Below are positions 31,285-40,241 of a DNA stretch of 64,000 bases, in pieces. The first letter of the stretch is position 1, and every line of letters begins with the position of its first letter. Location of the stretch: the NCBI RefSeq assembly GCF_000209165.1, contig NC_009068.1, forward strand, positions 1,674,001 to 1,738,000, in the 5' to 3' direction. Source of the DNA: Scheffersomyces stipitis CBS 6054 (taxonomy: Eukaryota; Ascomycota; Pichiomycetes; Serinales; Debaryomycetaceae). Position numbers and translations under genes: made by a program. Below the pieces are notes generated by a model. It was not told where the DNA came from. It made no database searches and was given only the letters and a program-made list of their open reading frames with translations.

Positions 31285-32602
31285 TATGCTGTGAAATGTT
31301 ATTTAAGAATTGGTTGTGAAAATATCGAAAGAATAGTAAAAATTCAAGATGGAAATTAATCTGAAATTTGAACAATGTGAATATTGAAATTTGATGCTAG
31401 AAATACAACTATGAAAATATCCCTTCGCTATGAATATGTATATGGAGTCGTCTGTTCCTATATGACACGTCTTCTCTATACAAATTTGAGACGTGAGAAC
31501 GGGCCTGTCAAAGAAGAAGATGGTAGTGTTGTTTGTGTATGGCTGGAAAAATTTTGATGTGCTCGTATAGACGATAAGGTCACATGACCTATTGTCCAGT
31601 AAGATAAGCTGAAGGCGAGTTTAACGAGTTAGCTGTGAAATCGGGGGAATTGTAGTTGTTATCCAAGCATACAATAATTTCCGAGATTGCTGAAAAGCAA
31701 ACTTGCTAGAGTCGGTTGTGGTAGGTTTATCTGGCCATCTAGGTTTGGAGCTCGTAATGCATCGTAAAATGGATGCGAAATTTAGACTCTGCAATTGGAT
31801 CAAAAATCATCCATACTTGAGGCGTACGTTTCGTTCAAATGAGCACCAAACAGATGGAGGTCCAAGCGGACAACAAGAAGATGGGATTCAAAAAGTCTTT
31901 ACAGTATATGAACGTACACCATATGATCCTCTGGTACTTTGTCCAAATTGCTTCTCTTGGTAGCGCCGTTTAATCAGAAAAGCCAGTTGTATATCATTTG
32001 CCTCGGCCAAGTGAACTTACTCTTTCTTAAATCATTACAATGGAACCCTGCCATTAGGCTCTGGCCTGGAATGTCTCAATTCTGGCATTTGCCATGGGCC
32101 CACGCCTCGTATTCGCAGCTACCAGGTTTCGACGTTCAAATCCATTAAGCACTGAAAGCCGTAGCTCACAAATCAGAAATAGGTATTTATAATATAAAAA
32201 TACGAAAATTTCCACACAACAGACAATTTATAGACGACTTGTCAATGACACTTATATCTATACATACTCTGAAGCCCAAGTGATCCAAATCCCCAATAGA
32301 TATAAGAATATCTACACTATGCTACCACAAGTTGTTTGCCTCGGCACGACCTTTTATGGACAGGCTGTCGAAGCTCACAGAATTTTTCAGTCTGTCGATT
32401 TGACTGTGAATTTTCAGTGAACCTCAAAGTCGATTAGATTAGCACCAGAGACTTTTTCTCACCACACAATAATTTTGCACCGCCTTTCCTTTTGGTACCT
32501 TCCTGCTATTCTTGTGTGAATTGTGGCTTTTGCTTTTGCTGCTACGATTTGTGACTCCATTCTTATTCTGACCATCCATTCCTAATTCTGCCTGTATCCA
32601 CC
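31285..32602. other. IDI1/BFR1 divergent intergenic region
   Basis: 1.3 kb carrying both promoters. A GTCACATG E-box-like site is near 31579. Short ORFs (31703-31963 and 31939-32148) have no recognisable content. No RNA gene or repeat supported. Confidence 0.5.
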
Positions 32603-33988
32603 ATGTCTGCTGAAACTGCCACGTCTTTCCGTTCTGCTCCCAGAAAATTCATCAAGCGTCCTGACGACAAGGCGCTCAAGGAGGAGATTGAAGGGTTGAA
32701 GAACGAGATCAAGAAGTTGGACTTAGCCAACAACGAGCTCACGGCCCAGATCAACAAAACCCAAGTTGAGGATGGTGCCCAGAAGAAGAGAAGCAAGTTG
32801 CAAGAAGAATTAAAGTCTTTGATTCAGCAACAGTCTGCTTCTAAGAACGAGAGAAACGCCATCAACGACCAGATCAAAAACATTGACGGTCAGATGAAGA
32901 AGAGAATCGCCGAGATCCAGGCTCAGACCTCGAAGAACAACTTCAAGACAGTCGGTGAAATCGACTCTAGAATCAGCTACTTGGACGGTTTGATTGATGC
33001 TGGTGACTTAAAGTTGGCTGACGAACGTAGATTTGTCAAGGAGATGTCCGCTTTGCGTAAATTGCGTAAGGATTTTGGTGGTATTGAGAAGACTCAGTCT
33101 TTGATCGATGCTGACAAGGTCAAGATTGCTGACTTGAAGAAGAAGTTGCTGTCTTTCCAGAACAAGGAATTGAGTGCTCGTTTTGACGCTATCCAGAAGG
33201 AGTTGGACACTATTAATGAGGCCAACAAGTCTCTTTATTCCAAGAGACTGACATTGTTTGACAAGAGAACCGAAATCAAGAAGCAAAAGGATGAGAAGTA
33301 CAACCAGATCAGAAAATTGAGAGCTGACTTTGACGAACAGTTCGCCAAATTCAAGCTGACTTTGGCTGAAGAAAAGAAGAAGAGAGATGAAGAATACAAA
33401 CAGAGACAGGCTGAAGAGAAGCAGGCCAAGAGAAAGGAGGTCGCCGAACAGCAATTGGCAGAAGCTTCTGTTCCAGCTTTTACTACAGAGATCAACTCCA
33501 TCCACAACTTGTTGTCTTACTTCGATCCTTCCTATGTCAAGCCTGCTCCAAAGACTGCTGTAGCCACTAACGGAAACTTGCCAACCAACAATAATATCAG
33601 AACTGTAGAGATGCCTTCTGATGTAGTTGTTATCAAGAAGGAACAGGAGGCCTTCTTTGCCGGTTCCAAGTCCAAGAAGTCAAAGCAGAGAAAGAACAAG
33701 ACCAAGAACTTCACCGTAGACCCTGACGTTATCGTGTCGTTGTCGGACTTGAGCATTCCTTTCCCTACCAAGGAGGAAGAAGTAACCTCTACAGTAGAGG
33801 TCTTGAAGGAAACCCTTTCTGCTCTTGAAGACAAGCAGGAAGAACAGACCAAAACCAACATCGAAAGGGCCAAGGCTAGAATCGCCAAGTTGGAAGCCGA
33901 AGAAGATGCCAGGGAAGCCGAAGAAGCTGCTGCTGTTGATGAAGAAGAAGAAGTTGCCGAAGAAGAACAAGTCAATGGCGAAGCCTAA
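32603..33988 (+). CDS. BFR1: Bfr1-like mRNP/polysome-associated coiled-coil protein
   Basis: 461 residues; the S. cerevisiae homologue is 470. Bfr1 binds mRNPs with Scp160 and sits on ER-bound polysomes. Seen: FIKRPDDKALKEEIEGLKNEI near the N-terminus, a long coiled coil (about 20-290) with the conserved IDSRISYLDGLIDAGDLKLADERRFVKEMSAL core, then a Lys-rich SKKSKQRKNKTKNF segment and an acidic Glu/Ala C-terminus. The cytosolic composition, with no signal or membrane segment, is as expected. Confidence 0.93.
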   Translation: MSAETATSFRSAPRKFIKRPDDKALKEEIEGLKNEIKKLDLANNELTAQINKTQVEDGAQKKRSKLQEELKSLIQQQSASKNERNAINDQIKNIDGQMKKRIAEIQAQTSKNNFKTVGEIDSRISYLDGLIDAGDLKLADERRFVKEMSALRKLRKDFGGIEKTQSLIDADKVKIADLKKKLLSFQNKELSARFDAIQKELDTINEANKSLYSKRLTLFDKRTEIKKQKDEKYNQIRKLRADFDEQFAKFKLTLAEEKKKRDEEYKQRQAEEKQAKRKEVAEQQLAEASVPAFTTEINSIHNLLSYFDPSYVKPAPKTAVATNGNLPTNNNIRTVEMPSDVVVIKKEQEAFFAGSKSKKSKQRKNKTKNFTVDPDVIVSLSDLSIPFPTKEEEVTSTVEVLKETLSALEDKQEEQTKTNIERAKARIAKLEAEEDAREAEEAAAVDEEEEVAEEEQVNGEA

Positions 33989-34440
33989 TAGATCTTGATC
34001 CACTTTCCACGACATTTTTGCATTACGGGAAAAAAAGATAGACAACCACTAAAAATCGAAAAACAACTATCCGATTGTAAATAGTTTTCTTCTCCGAAAA
34101 AGACTTACCAAAGTGCAGTAACCATTCGTTCTATGTTGGTTAGCTTTTAATACAATACTATTAGAGACGATGTAGAGTTGGATAAGCAACAAAAATTATC
34201 ATAATAAGAATCTTTAATTTTCTTCGTATTGCAAGTCCTCTATGTTTTTATGATAATCTTTCAATTGTTAATCTTATAATCTTTAAATTGAACTCAATAT
34301 CTAATCTTTTAATTTTGTAGTTTGCAAAGCTGATTTTCTGTGCAGGAGTCGATAATTTTTCAGTTGATGAGCTCTCGATTTTTCAGTTCTCCAATACAAC
34401 TCTACAACCAATATCTACACTATCTTCATAACTCTACGCC
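33989..34440. other. BFR1 3' UTR and promoter of the SPOUT gene
   Basis: 452 bp, AT-rich, with the PAC/RRPE-like pair listed separately. Nothing else seen. Confidence 0.55.
34353..34373. promoter_or_regulatory. RRPE-like and PAC sites
   Basis: TAATTTTTCAG at 34353-34363 (CTGAAAAATTA on the minus strand, RRPE-like) and GATGAGCT at 34366-34373 (PAC core) lie side by side, about 70-90 bp upstream of the ATG. This pairing marks ribosome-biogenesis genes in budding yeasts. Confidence 0.5.
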
Positions 34441-35604
34441 ATGGCCAAGCGGAAAACAGACGATTCCGTTGCCGACAGACCAACGAAGAAACCAGTCAAG
34501 ACTTCCCCAAAAGTGCAAGTTTCCGTATGCATACCCTCCACAGTGATCTCATCGAAGAATGCTAGGAATCTTGAACAGATAACCTCCATAGTAAATCAGA
34601 TAGCGAGAGCTGCCACCATATACAATGTGGTTGAGATTATAATACTCGATATTCCGGAATCGGCTGCCGAGGATGAGAACCAAAAGGTGGTTGAGCTAGG
34701 TGGTTCCAAGGGTGGAAAGAAGTTAAAGTTCAACTTTAGTGATGAAGAAATCCTAAAAGATAAGCAAGAAACAGTAGCGCAGACTTCGGAAGATGTACAA
34801 GACTCTTCCGCCAATGCATTCTTATTGGCCGGTTTATTGCAATTTTTTGTGACTCCTCCATACTTGGTGAAAACCATCTTTTCCCCAGCTATCAATCCTA
34901 GTCCTCTCAACAAAGACATGTTAAAGAAGTTCAAGTATGCCTACAAATTGCCCAAGATCACCACCTTGCCATTCATGTCTAACAACGAAGTGTTCCGAGA
35001 CTTCAAAGAAGGTTTCACAGTCCCCAAAGAAACACCCAAGGTGGTTTCTAAGAAAGACAAGTCGAAAAAGGTCAAGGCAGAAAAGAAGATCTCGGTGACA
35101 AAATATGTCAATATTGGAGAAGCTGAGTTGTTGGAATTGAATATTAAGAGGGAAATTCCTGCCTATTCGCGAGTCACTGTAGATTTGAAGAACAAGACTA
35201 TTGTGTCGCCGCTACAGGCATATGGAGTGATGGGCAACAAGTCTTCGTTTGGCTACTACGTCAGATTCTGTAAAAAGTTCAGTTCCATTTTTACTGAGAG
35301 TTCGGCTCCAGAGGGGTACTCATCCAGTATCTGTGTTCAAAGCGATGACTTCTATAGCTCTGCAGACAAGATTGAAGACTTGAACAAGATCAACAAACTT
35401 GACAAGGTGGAAGCTAGCGAGTCTGGAAATAATAACATTTTGTTGGTGGTGGGAAGTTTCAAAGACTTGCAGAGAAGCTTTAAGAGCGACTCCATCGAAG
35501 GGGTCGACTCCGTGGGACAGATGTTTGATGGCCAATTGGAAGTTCCAAATGGAGTTAGAATCGAAGATGCCTTGATGATTGCATTGACTAAGGTGTATAG
35601 TTAG
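34441..35604 (+). CDS. SPOUT-superfamily RNA methyltransferase (YGR283C/YMR310C family)
   Basis: 387 residues resembling the yeast YGR283C/YMR310C proteins and human SPOUT1 (C9orf114), predicted SAM-dependent RNA methyltransferases with a trefoil-knot fold. Seen: a basic N-terminal tail; VQVSVCIPSTVISSKNARNLEQIT with QIARAATIYNVVEIIILD, the first strand-helix of the fold; FVTPPYLVKTIFSP; and a C-terminal SAM-site-like region with GYYVRFCKKFSSIF. A Lys-rich insert (about 200-220) interrupts the middle. Exact substrate unknown; the PAC/RRPE-like promoter suggests a nucleolar or ribosomal target. It might also be a ribosome-assembly factor without catalysis. Confidence 0.85.
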   Translation: MAKRKTDDSVADRPTKKPVKTSPKVQVSVCIPSTVISSKNARNLEQITSIVNQIARAATIYNVVEIIILDIPESAAEDENQKVVELGGSKGGKKLKFNFSDEEILKDKQETVAQTSEDVQDSSANAFLLAGLLQFFVTPPYLVKTIFSPAINPSPLNKDMLKKFKYAYKLPKITTLPFMSNNEVFRDFKEGFTVPKETPKVVSKKDKSKKVKAEKKISVTKYVNIGEAELLELNIKREIPAYSRVTVDLKNKTIVSPLQAYGVMGNKSSFGYYVRFCKKFSSIFTESSAPEGYSSSICVQSDDFYSSADKIEDLNKINKLDKVEASESGNNNILLVVGSFKDLQRSFKSDSIEGVDSVGQMFDGQLEVPNGVRIEDALMIALTKVYS

Positions 35605-36574
35605 CATTTGTATAATAGAATAATAGCATAGAACTGATTTTCAAAAACTAGGAGACTTGACTAGTCTCAACTACATTCCCATAAATGTCAATATGATAGC
35701 CATATAGTTTCCCTAAATCAGTACATTTAGCATCTGTAAACGTAGCCTATAGTTAAGATGGCTACATTTGCATTGTGGTGGCTTCAAGCTACTCTTCTAA
35801 TTCATTTAGCTGTATTTATTCACATATTAAATCTGGTCGCAGAAATGGGTGCAAAATATTTCGCGTTTCATGGAGGATTGCGTAGTGGAGTAATGTTTTT
35901 GGTGACACGAAAGTGGCAGGGACAATAACAGAGGTAAACAGCATGGCACAACAGCAAATAGAATATCCATCCGACAAGAGTAATCGAATTGTCCATGTAA
36001 GTGCTACAAAACCAATAATTGTCTGAGTTTTGAACTATGAAATTACAAACATTTTTCGAGTTCATACATACGCTAATCTGTAGGGGCACTCCCTGAGAAT
36101 CTGATAAGAGTCTGATATTCGTGGGTTGCCTATAAATCGTATGTCACAATCAGCACCCAAGTTGTGATCTCTCCATGGCCTCGAGTTTTCTGCGATTTCT
36201 GCGATTTCTGTTTTCTTCTGTCTACTGGACTCTTCACTCTTCATTCTTCACTCTTCATTCTTCTCTCTTCTCAGCTTCTCAGCTCAGCTTTTCTCAGCCA
36301 TCTCAGATCTATTTTTGGCACAGTCTAGATTCAACTGTGCCCAAAACAGTATTCTCACCTGCACACAGTCTCAATGTTTACTACGCTGACGTAAGCCGCA
36401 AATTTTCACTGGCACAAACGAGTCCCAATCAGGCAACCCATGTCGAGATTTGTGTGGAATCTTAACTATGGGAATTCTACTGGGGATAAGTTTGTTTCGT
36501 TTAGATCTTTTTCTCTTTCTCTTCTTTTCCTCTTCTTTTCTTCTTCAGCTAACTTAGACACTCGTTCGTACAAA
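35605..36574. other. BGL2 5' region
   Basis: 970 bp between two plus-strand genes. It contains a pyrimidine-rich stack of short tandem repeats (36187-36300, separate entry). Short ORFs here overlap the repeat and are not called. Confidence 0.55.
36187..36300. repeat. Stacked short tandem repeats, pyrimidine-rich
   Basis: Two and a half copies of TTTCTGCGA (36187-36210) are followed by two exact copies of the 14-mer CTTCACTCTTCATT (36232-36259), then CTCAGCTT-type units to 36300. The strand asymmetry is strong (C/T on plus). Located 275-390 bp upstream of the BGL2 ATG. Confidence 0.7.
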
Positions 36575-37996
36575 ATGCAAATCAAGTACTTAACAGCTGT
36601 GGCCGCTCTTTTGGCCTCTGCCTCCGCCATTGGTGACGTAAGTATAGCCGCCGTGTAGATATGATAGACAGATTGACAAAGAGACAATGAGACAATACAA
36701 TTTGGTGCGATTATGATACATAACATATGAGTTTTTTGGTACAAGATCAGACGTGATTACGCTGATATTGCTGTGATGAAGCGATGGTGTACATGTCTGT
36801 ATTGTAAGTCGTATCAAGCGTGACTTGAGGTCAAATGTTGTGTTGCTGATGATGTTTGCGATGAACAGGTGATGCGAACAATAAACATGGATCCCGACAA
36901 CAATTCGAGAATAAGCCTGTGGTGGCCACAAACTTGAATGACATTCACGATAGTTTGGATATGCTAGTCTTTATCAACATTCACCGCCATCAGTAGCAAG
37001 AACACACACGTTTAGGACGAAAACAATGTCACAGTATCATGCATAACAAGTCCTTATGCCATCTTGACCTATATCTCAAATTGTCATATCTTCTCATTTC
37101 TTTATTTCCTTCATTCCATACTAACCTTCTAGCTTGGATTCAACTTAGGTGTCAAGGACAACGCCGGAAACTGTAAAACCGCCGATGAGTACGCCGCCGA
37201 CTTGAAGAACATCGCTGGCTACTCCAAGGTCGTCAAGACCTACGCCGTCTCTGACTGTAACACCTTGCAAATCTTGGGTCCTGCTGCCGAAGACGCTGGT
37301 TTCCAGGTCATGCTTGGTATCTGGCCAACTGACAGCGCCCATTTCGACGCTGAAAAGCAAGCCTTGAAGGACTACTTGCCCAGCATCTCCGCTTCGACCG
37401 TCAAGTCCTTCCTCGTCGGTTCGGAAGCCTTGTACAGAGGAGACTTGACTCCTCAGGAATTGGCTTCTGCCATCTCCGACATCAAGGACATTGTCGCTGA
37501 CATCAAGGACAAGGACGGCAACTCGTTCTCGTCTGTTCCTGTAGGCACTGTAGACTCCTGGAACGTCTTGGTTGATTACTACTCTCAACCAGCCATCAAG
37601 GCCGCTGACGTTGTCTACGCCAACGCCTTCTCATACTGGCAAGGACAAACCAAGGCCAACGCTTCGTACTCCTTCTTCGACGATATCATGCAGGCCTTGC
37701 AAGTCATCCAGACCACCAAGGGTGACACCAACATCGAATTCTGGGTTGGTGAAACCGGCTGGCCAACTGAAGGTACCAACTTTGAAGACTCCATTCCATC
37801 TGTTGATAACGCTGCTGACTTCTGGCAAGAAGCCATCTGTGCCATGAGAGGCTGGGGTGTCAACGTTGCTGTCTTCGAATACTCTGACGAAATCTGGAAG
37901 CCAGACACTTCTGGTACTTCTGATGTCGAAAAGCACTGGGGTGTATGGGATTCCAACGGAAAGTTGAAGTACGACATCAACTGTCACTTCGGTTAA
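36575..37996 (+). CDS. BGL2: Bgl2-type GH17 glucan 1,3-beta-glucosidase/transferase (spliced)
   Basis: Join 36575-36637 and 37133-37996, giving 308 residues. A secreted, wall-bound GH17 enzyme that cleaves and re-links beta-1,3-glucan. Exon 1 encodes 21 residues, essentially the signal peptide (MQIKYLTAVAALLASASA) plus IGD. Exon 2 resumes in phase 0 with LGFNLGVKDNAGNCKTADEY, as in S. cerevisiae Bgl2 (IGELAFNLGVK). Seen: SDCNTLQILGPAAEDAG, the acid/base region VGSEALYRGDL and the nucleophile block FWVGETGWPTEG. Total length equals the family norm (313). Codon use is strongly biased to the preferred set, indicating high expression. No GPI signal. Confidence 0.96.
36638..37132 (+). other. Spliceosomal intron of BGL2
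   Basis: 495 bp. The 5' splice site is GTAAGT (36638-36643), the branch point TACTAAC (37119-37125, a perfect match to the yeast consensus) and the 3' AG 37131-37132, after a CTTCT tract and only 7 nt past the branch-point box. Phase 0. The interior holds a GTGATGA...CTGA pair (36773-36849) discussed as a weak C/D snoRNA candidate. Confidence 0.93.
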
Positions 37997-38816
37997 ACCT
38001 AATGCTTCTATGCCCTTTCCGTATACCCTCCTCTATCGTTTCATTTCCTCGTCAATTACTAGTAAAGCCCTAGGGCAGAAAAATTCATACATATATCTAG
38101 AGTGAATAAATAGAAAAGCTCGATAATTTGTAATCTCAGTAGACGCCGTAGAAGTGGGGGGTGGTAGGTATTTCGGATTCATAACATTCTACTGTCGGAG
38201 TATTTCTCGTATCTTTTCTTTCGTTTCACCTAATTGAATTTGTTCTAACTTTCGGGAGAAAAGATTCTCGGAGTTTCTTAGAGCCACACCTCATAACATG
38301 CTATAGAAATCATTGCATCTTAGAAATCTACCAAGTGGGTCATATCCTCAATTTTGTTTACAATTGTCTGAACTGAGCGCTGCTACTCAATTTGAAGAGT
38401 TTCGATAGTATTTAGTATGTCTGTGTGAGTCTTATATCTTTCAGTTTAAGTGTGTTCCACTGCTTCAGCCGTGGCACCCACACTGGCATTTGGAAAGTTT
38501 TTCACTTCTTTCGATCTTCCACCTGAACTTGATATCTACTCATTTATTGCTACTTATATATGTCTATTCATGGTGACACATTTGTTAGCCAAATTGCTGC
38601 ACTTTCCTATTCTAGTTTCATTGGACATTTCTATCGTACTTTATTTCTGTGGGTGCTGATGGTTGCACTCATATGCATGAAATTGCAACCATAAGCAGAA
38701 TCGATAAAATAAAGGAATTATATAGAATTCCCAAACCACTCTGAAAACAGAAATGTTTTCTTGATAGAACGTCATGCTCTTGTTTCATCTTGTTTCTATC
38801 TTCTTCTTTGTCAAAC
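37997..38816. other. BGL2 3' UTR and ROT1 promoter
   Basis: 820 bp, AT-rich. A 69-codon ORF at 38450-38659 is hydrophobic but unconvincing. No RNA gene or repeat seen. Confidence 0.5.
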
Positions 38817-39560
38817 ATGGTTTTATCAGCGTCTGTAATAGCTTGTACGTTGACATTGGCCAGTGTGGCCATAGGAGAGCAGGACAAGGGCCAAGATAAC
38901 AAAATTTCGCAGCTATTTGGGACCTGGTCTAGCAAGTCTAACACAGTATTCACGGGCCCAGGATTCTTCAACCCTTCTGCCGAACTTCTTATAGAGCCCA
39001 GTTTACCTGGTATATCCTATTCGTTTGACAAAAATGGGAACTGGGAACAGGCCATATACCAAGTGGCTGGGAACCCTCGCAACCATTCTTGTCCTACTGC
39101 TCATTTAATCTGGCAGCACGGTAAATACGAATACAATCCTAAGAAGGGATCAATAACATTAAGACCATACAAAGTTGATGGGAGACAGTTGTTCAGTGAT
39201 CCCTGCAACGATGGAGGAGAATCCACCTATATGAGATACCACCAAGTAGAGGAAATATCCCATTTTGATGTCGATGTCGATTCCTACTACCACGGGAAGT
39301 TGAAGCTACAATTGTACAACTACGATGGTACCAAGAAACAACCAATGTGGCTTACTTACCGACCACCGATGATGTTACCAACAAGAGTTCTTAATCCAAC
39401 CACAGAAAAACAGGCGAAAGATAGCAACTCAGACTTGATGAAATCCAAAAGGGAAAACAAGAATCTGGAAGATTACAGTTTTCTTCAAAACAATTACATT
39501 GTAGTATCAAAAGCTTTTGGCTATATCAAACTTAAGTTCAAGTGCCTCTTCCGGGCTTGA
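38817..39560 (+). CDS. ROT1: Rot1-like ER chaperone
   Basis: 247-residue ER luminal chaperone needed for beta-1,6-glucan synthesis and glycoprotein folding. Seen: a signal peptide (MVLSASVIACTLTLASVAIG), then the highly conserved core GTWSSKSNTVFTGPGFFNP, IEPSLPGISYSFD, VAGNPRNHSCP, VDGRQLFSDPCNDGGESTYMRY and TYRPPMMLPTRVLNP. The first ATG is 38817; nine upstream in-frame codons begin with TTG. The C-terminus (about 215-247) is polar/basic and lacks an obvious 20-residue transmembrane helix, unlike what I expect for S. cerevisiae Rot1. Downstream is the LINE insertion. Confidence 0.93.
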   Translation: MVLSASVIACTLTLASVAIGEQDKGQDNKISQLFGTWSSKSNTVFTGPGFFNPSAELLIEPSLPGISYSFDKNGNWEQAIYQVAGNPRNHSCPTAHLIWQHGKYEYNPKKGSITLRPYKVDGRQLFSDPCNDGGESTYMRYHQVEEISHFDVDVDSYYHGKLKLQLYNYDGTKKQPMWLTYRPPMMLPTRVLNPTTEKQAKDSNSDLMKSKRENKNLEDYSFLQNNYIVVSKAFGYIKLKFKCLFRA

Positions 39561-40035
39561 ATTTTTTGTTCACTGTAAAAAGAACATAAATTGATGTCCG
39601 CCACGAGTCCTTCCAGATTTGTCTAACGAAGATCAACTTGCATTTGAGGCTTCAATCTCAGGTGGGGACATTCTGTTCTAGTTTATTACGAATCTGAGAT
39701 AACTAACAAAGAGGTGGTGTTGACTTACGGAAATTTTACAACGAAATTGGCTATATTTAAGTAATCATTTGCTTACTAGAAGTTTTCTCTGGTAGTTGCT
39801 ATAGTTTAATCTTGAATCTATTAACATTCCATCATTTTTTTGTAAAATCAGAAAATTTTTGATAACTAACAATAATTATATGTAAACCAAATTTCGAAAC
39901 CTTCAATAAACTTTATCAAAGCAGCAATAATCAGATCAATAAAATCATATAATAGTTCTGATAGCAATTTCAGAGCAAACCATCATTGCTAGTGCCTATT
40001 CAACAATTGCAGGGTTCATTACAAACATCCATACC
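39561..40035. other. Flank between ROT1 and the LINE 3' end
   Basis: 475 bp of AT-rich sequence up to the T9 run that probably marks the retrotransposon's poly(A) end. Nothing else recognisable. Confidence 0.5.
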
Positions 40036-40127
40036 TTTTTTTTTGACGAAATGGCATGTATTACGACTAAAGTCTAACCTATCTACTACAAAGTATATAA
40101 ATCATCCTCTAGTCCATACCGAATGGT

Positions 40128-40154
40128 GGAGGAAATCCTAGGATAAAAACCTCC
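40128..40154 (-). other. Predicted hairpin in LINE 3' UTR
   Basis: GGAGG (40128-40132) pairs with CCTCC (40150-40154), enclosing the 10-bp palindrome ATCCTAGGAT. It lies between the ORF2 stop and the poly(A). Some LINE reverse transcriptases recognise a 3' stem-loop; that role here is inferred. Confidence 0.4.
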
Positions 40155-40241
40155 GAGTGAAATTACCTAAAAACTAGGTGATATCCTTAGAAAACTGTAG
40201 AAAACTTGACAACGGTATATGCTACCGGACTTGTAAAATGT

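Noticed and set aside
31563..31569. TCGTATA (Upc2-type sterol element core) upstream of IDI1
   Set aside because: Attractive for an isoprenoid gene, but the same 7-mer occurs at several unrelated places in the window (near 5705, 18694, 28454 and 30328), so it is not informative alone.
31703..31963. ORF ending in a CPNC-like motif between IDI1 and BFR1
   Set aside because: A single CxxC is not evidence of a zinc protein; the frame begins with a non-ATG codon and no family is recognised.
32100..32150. B-box-like GTTCAAATCC suggestive of a tRNA
   Set aside because: No matching acceptor stem, anticodon arm or A box at the right distance.
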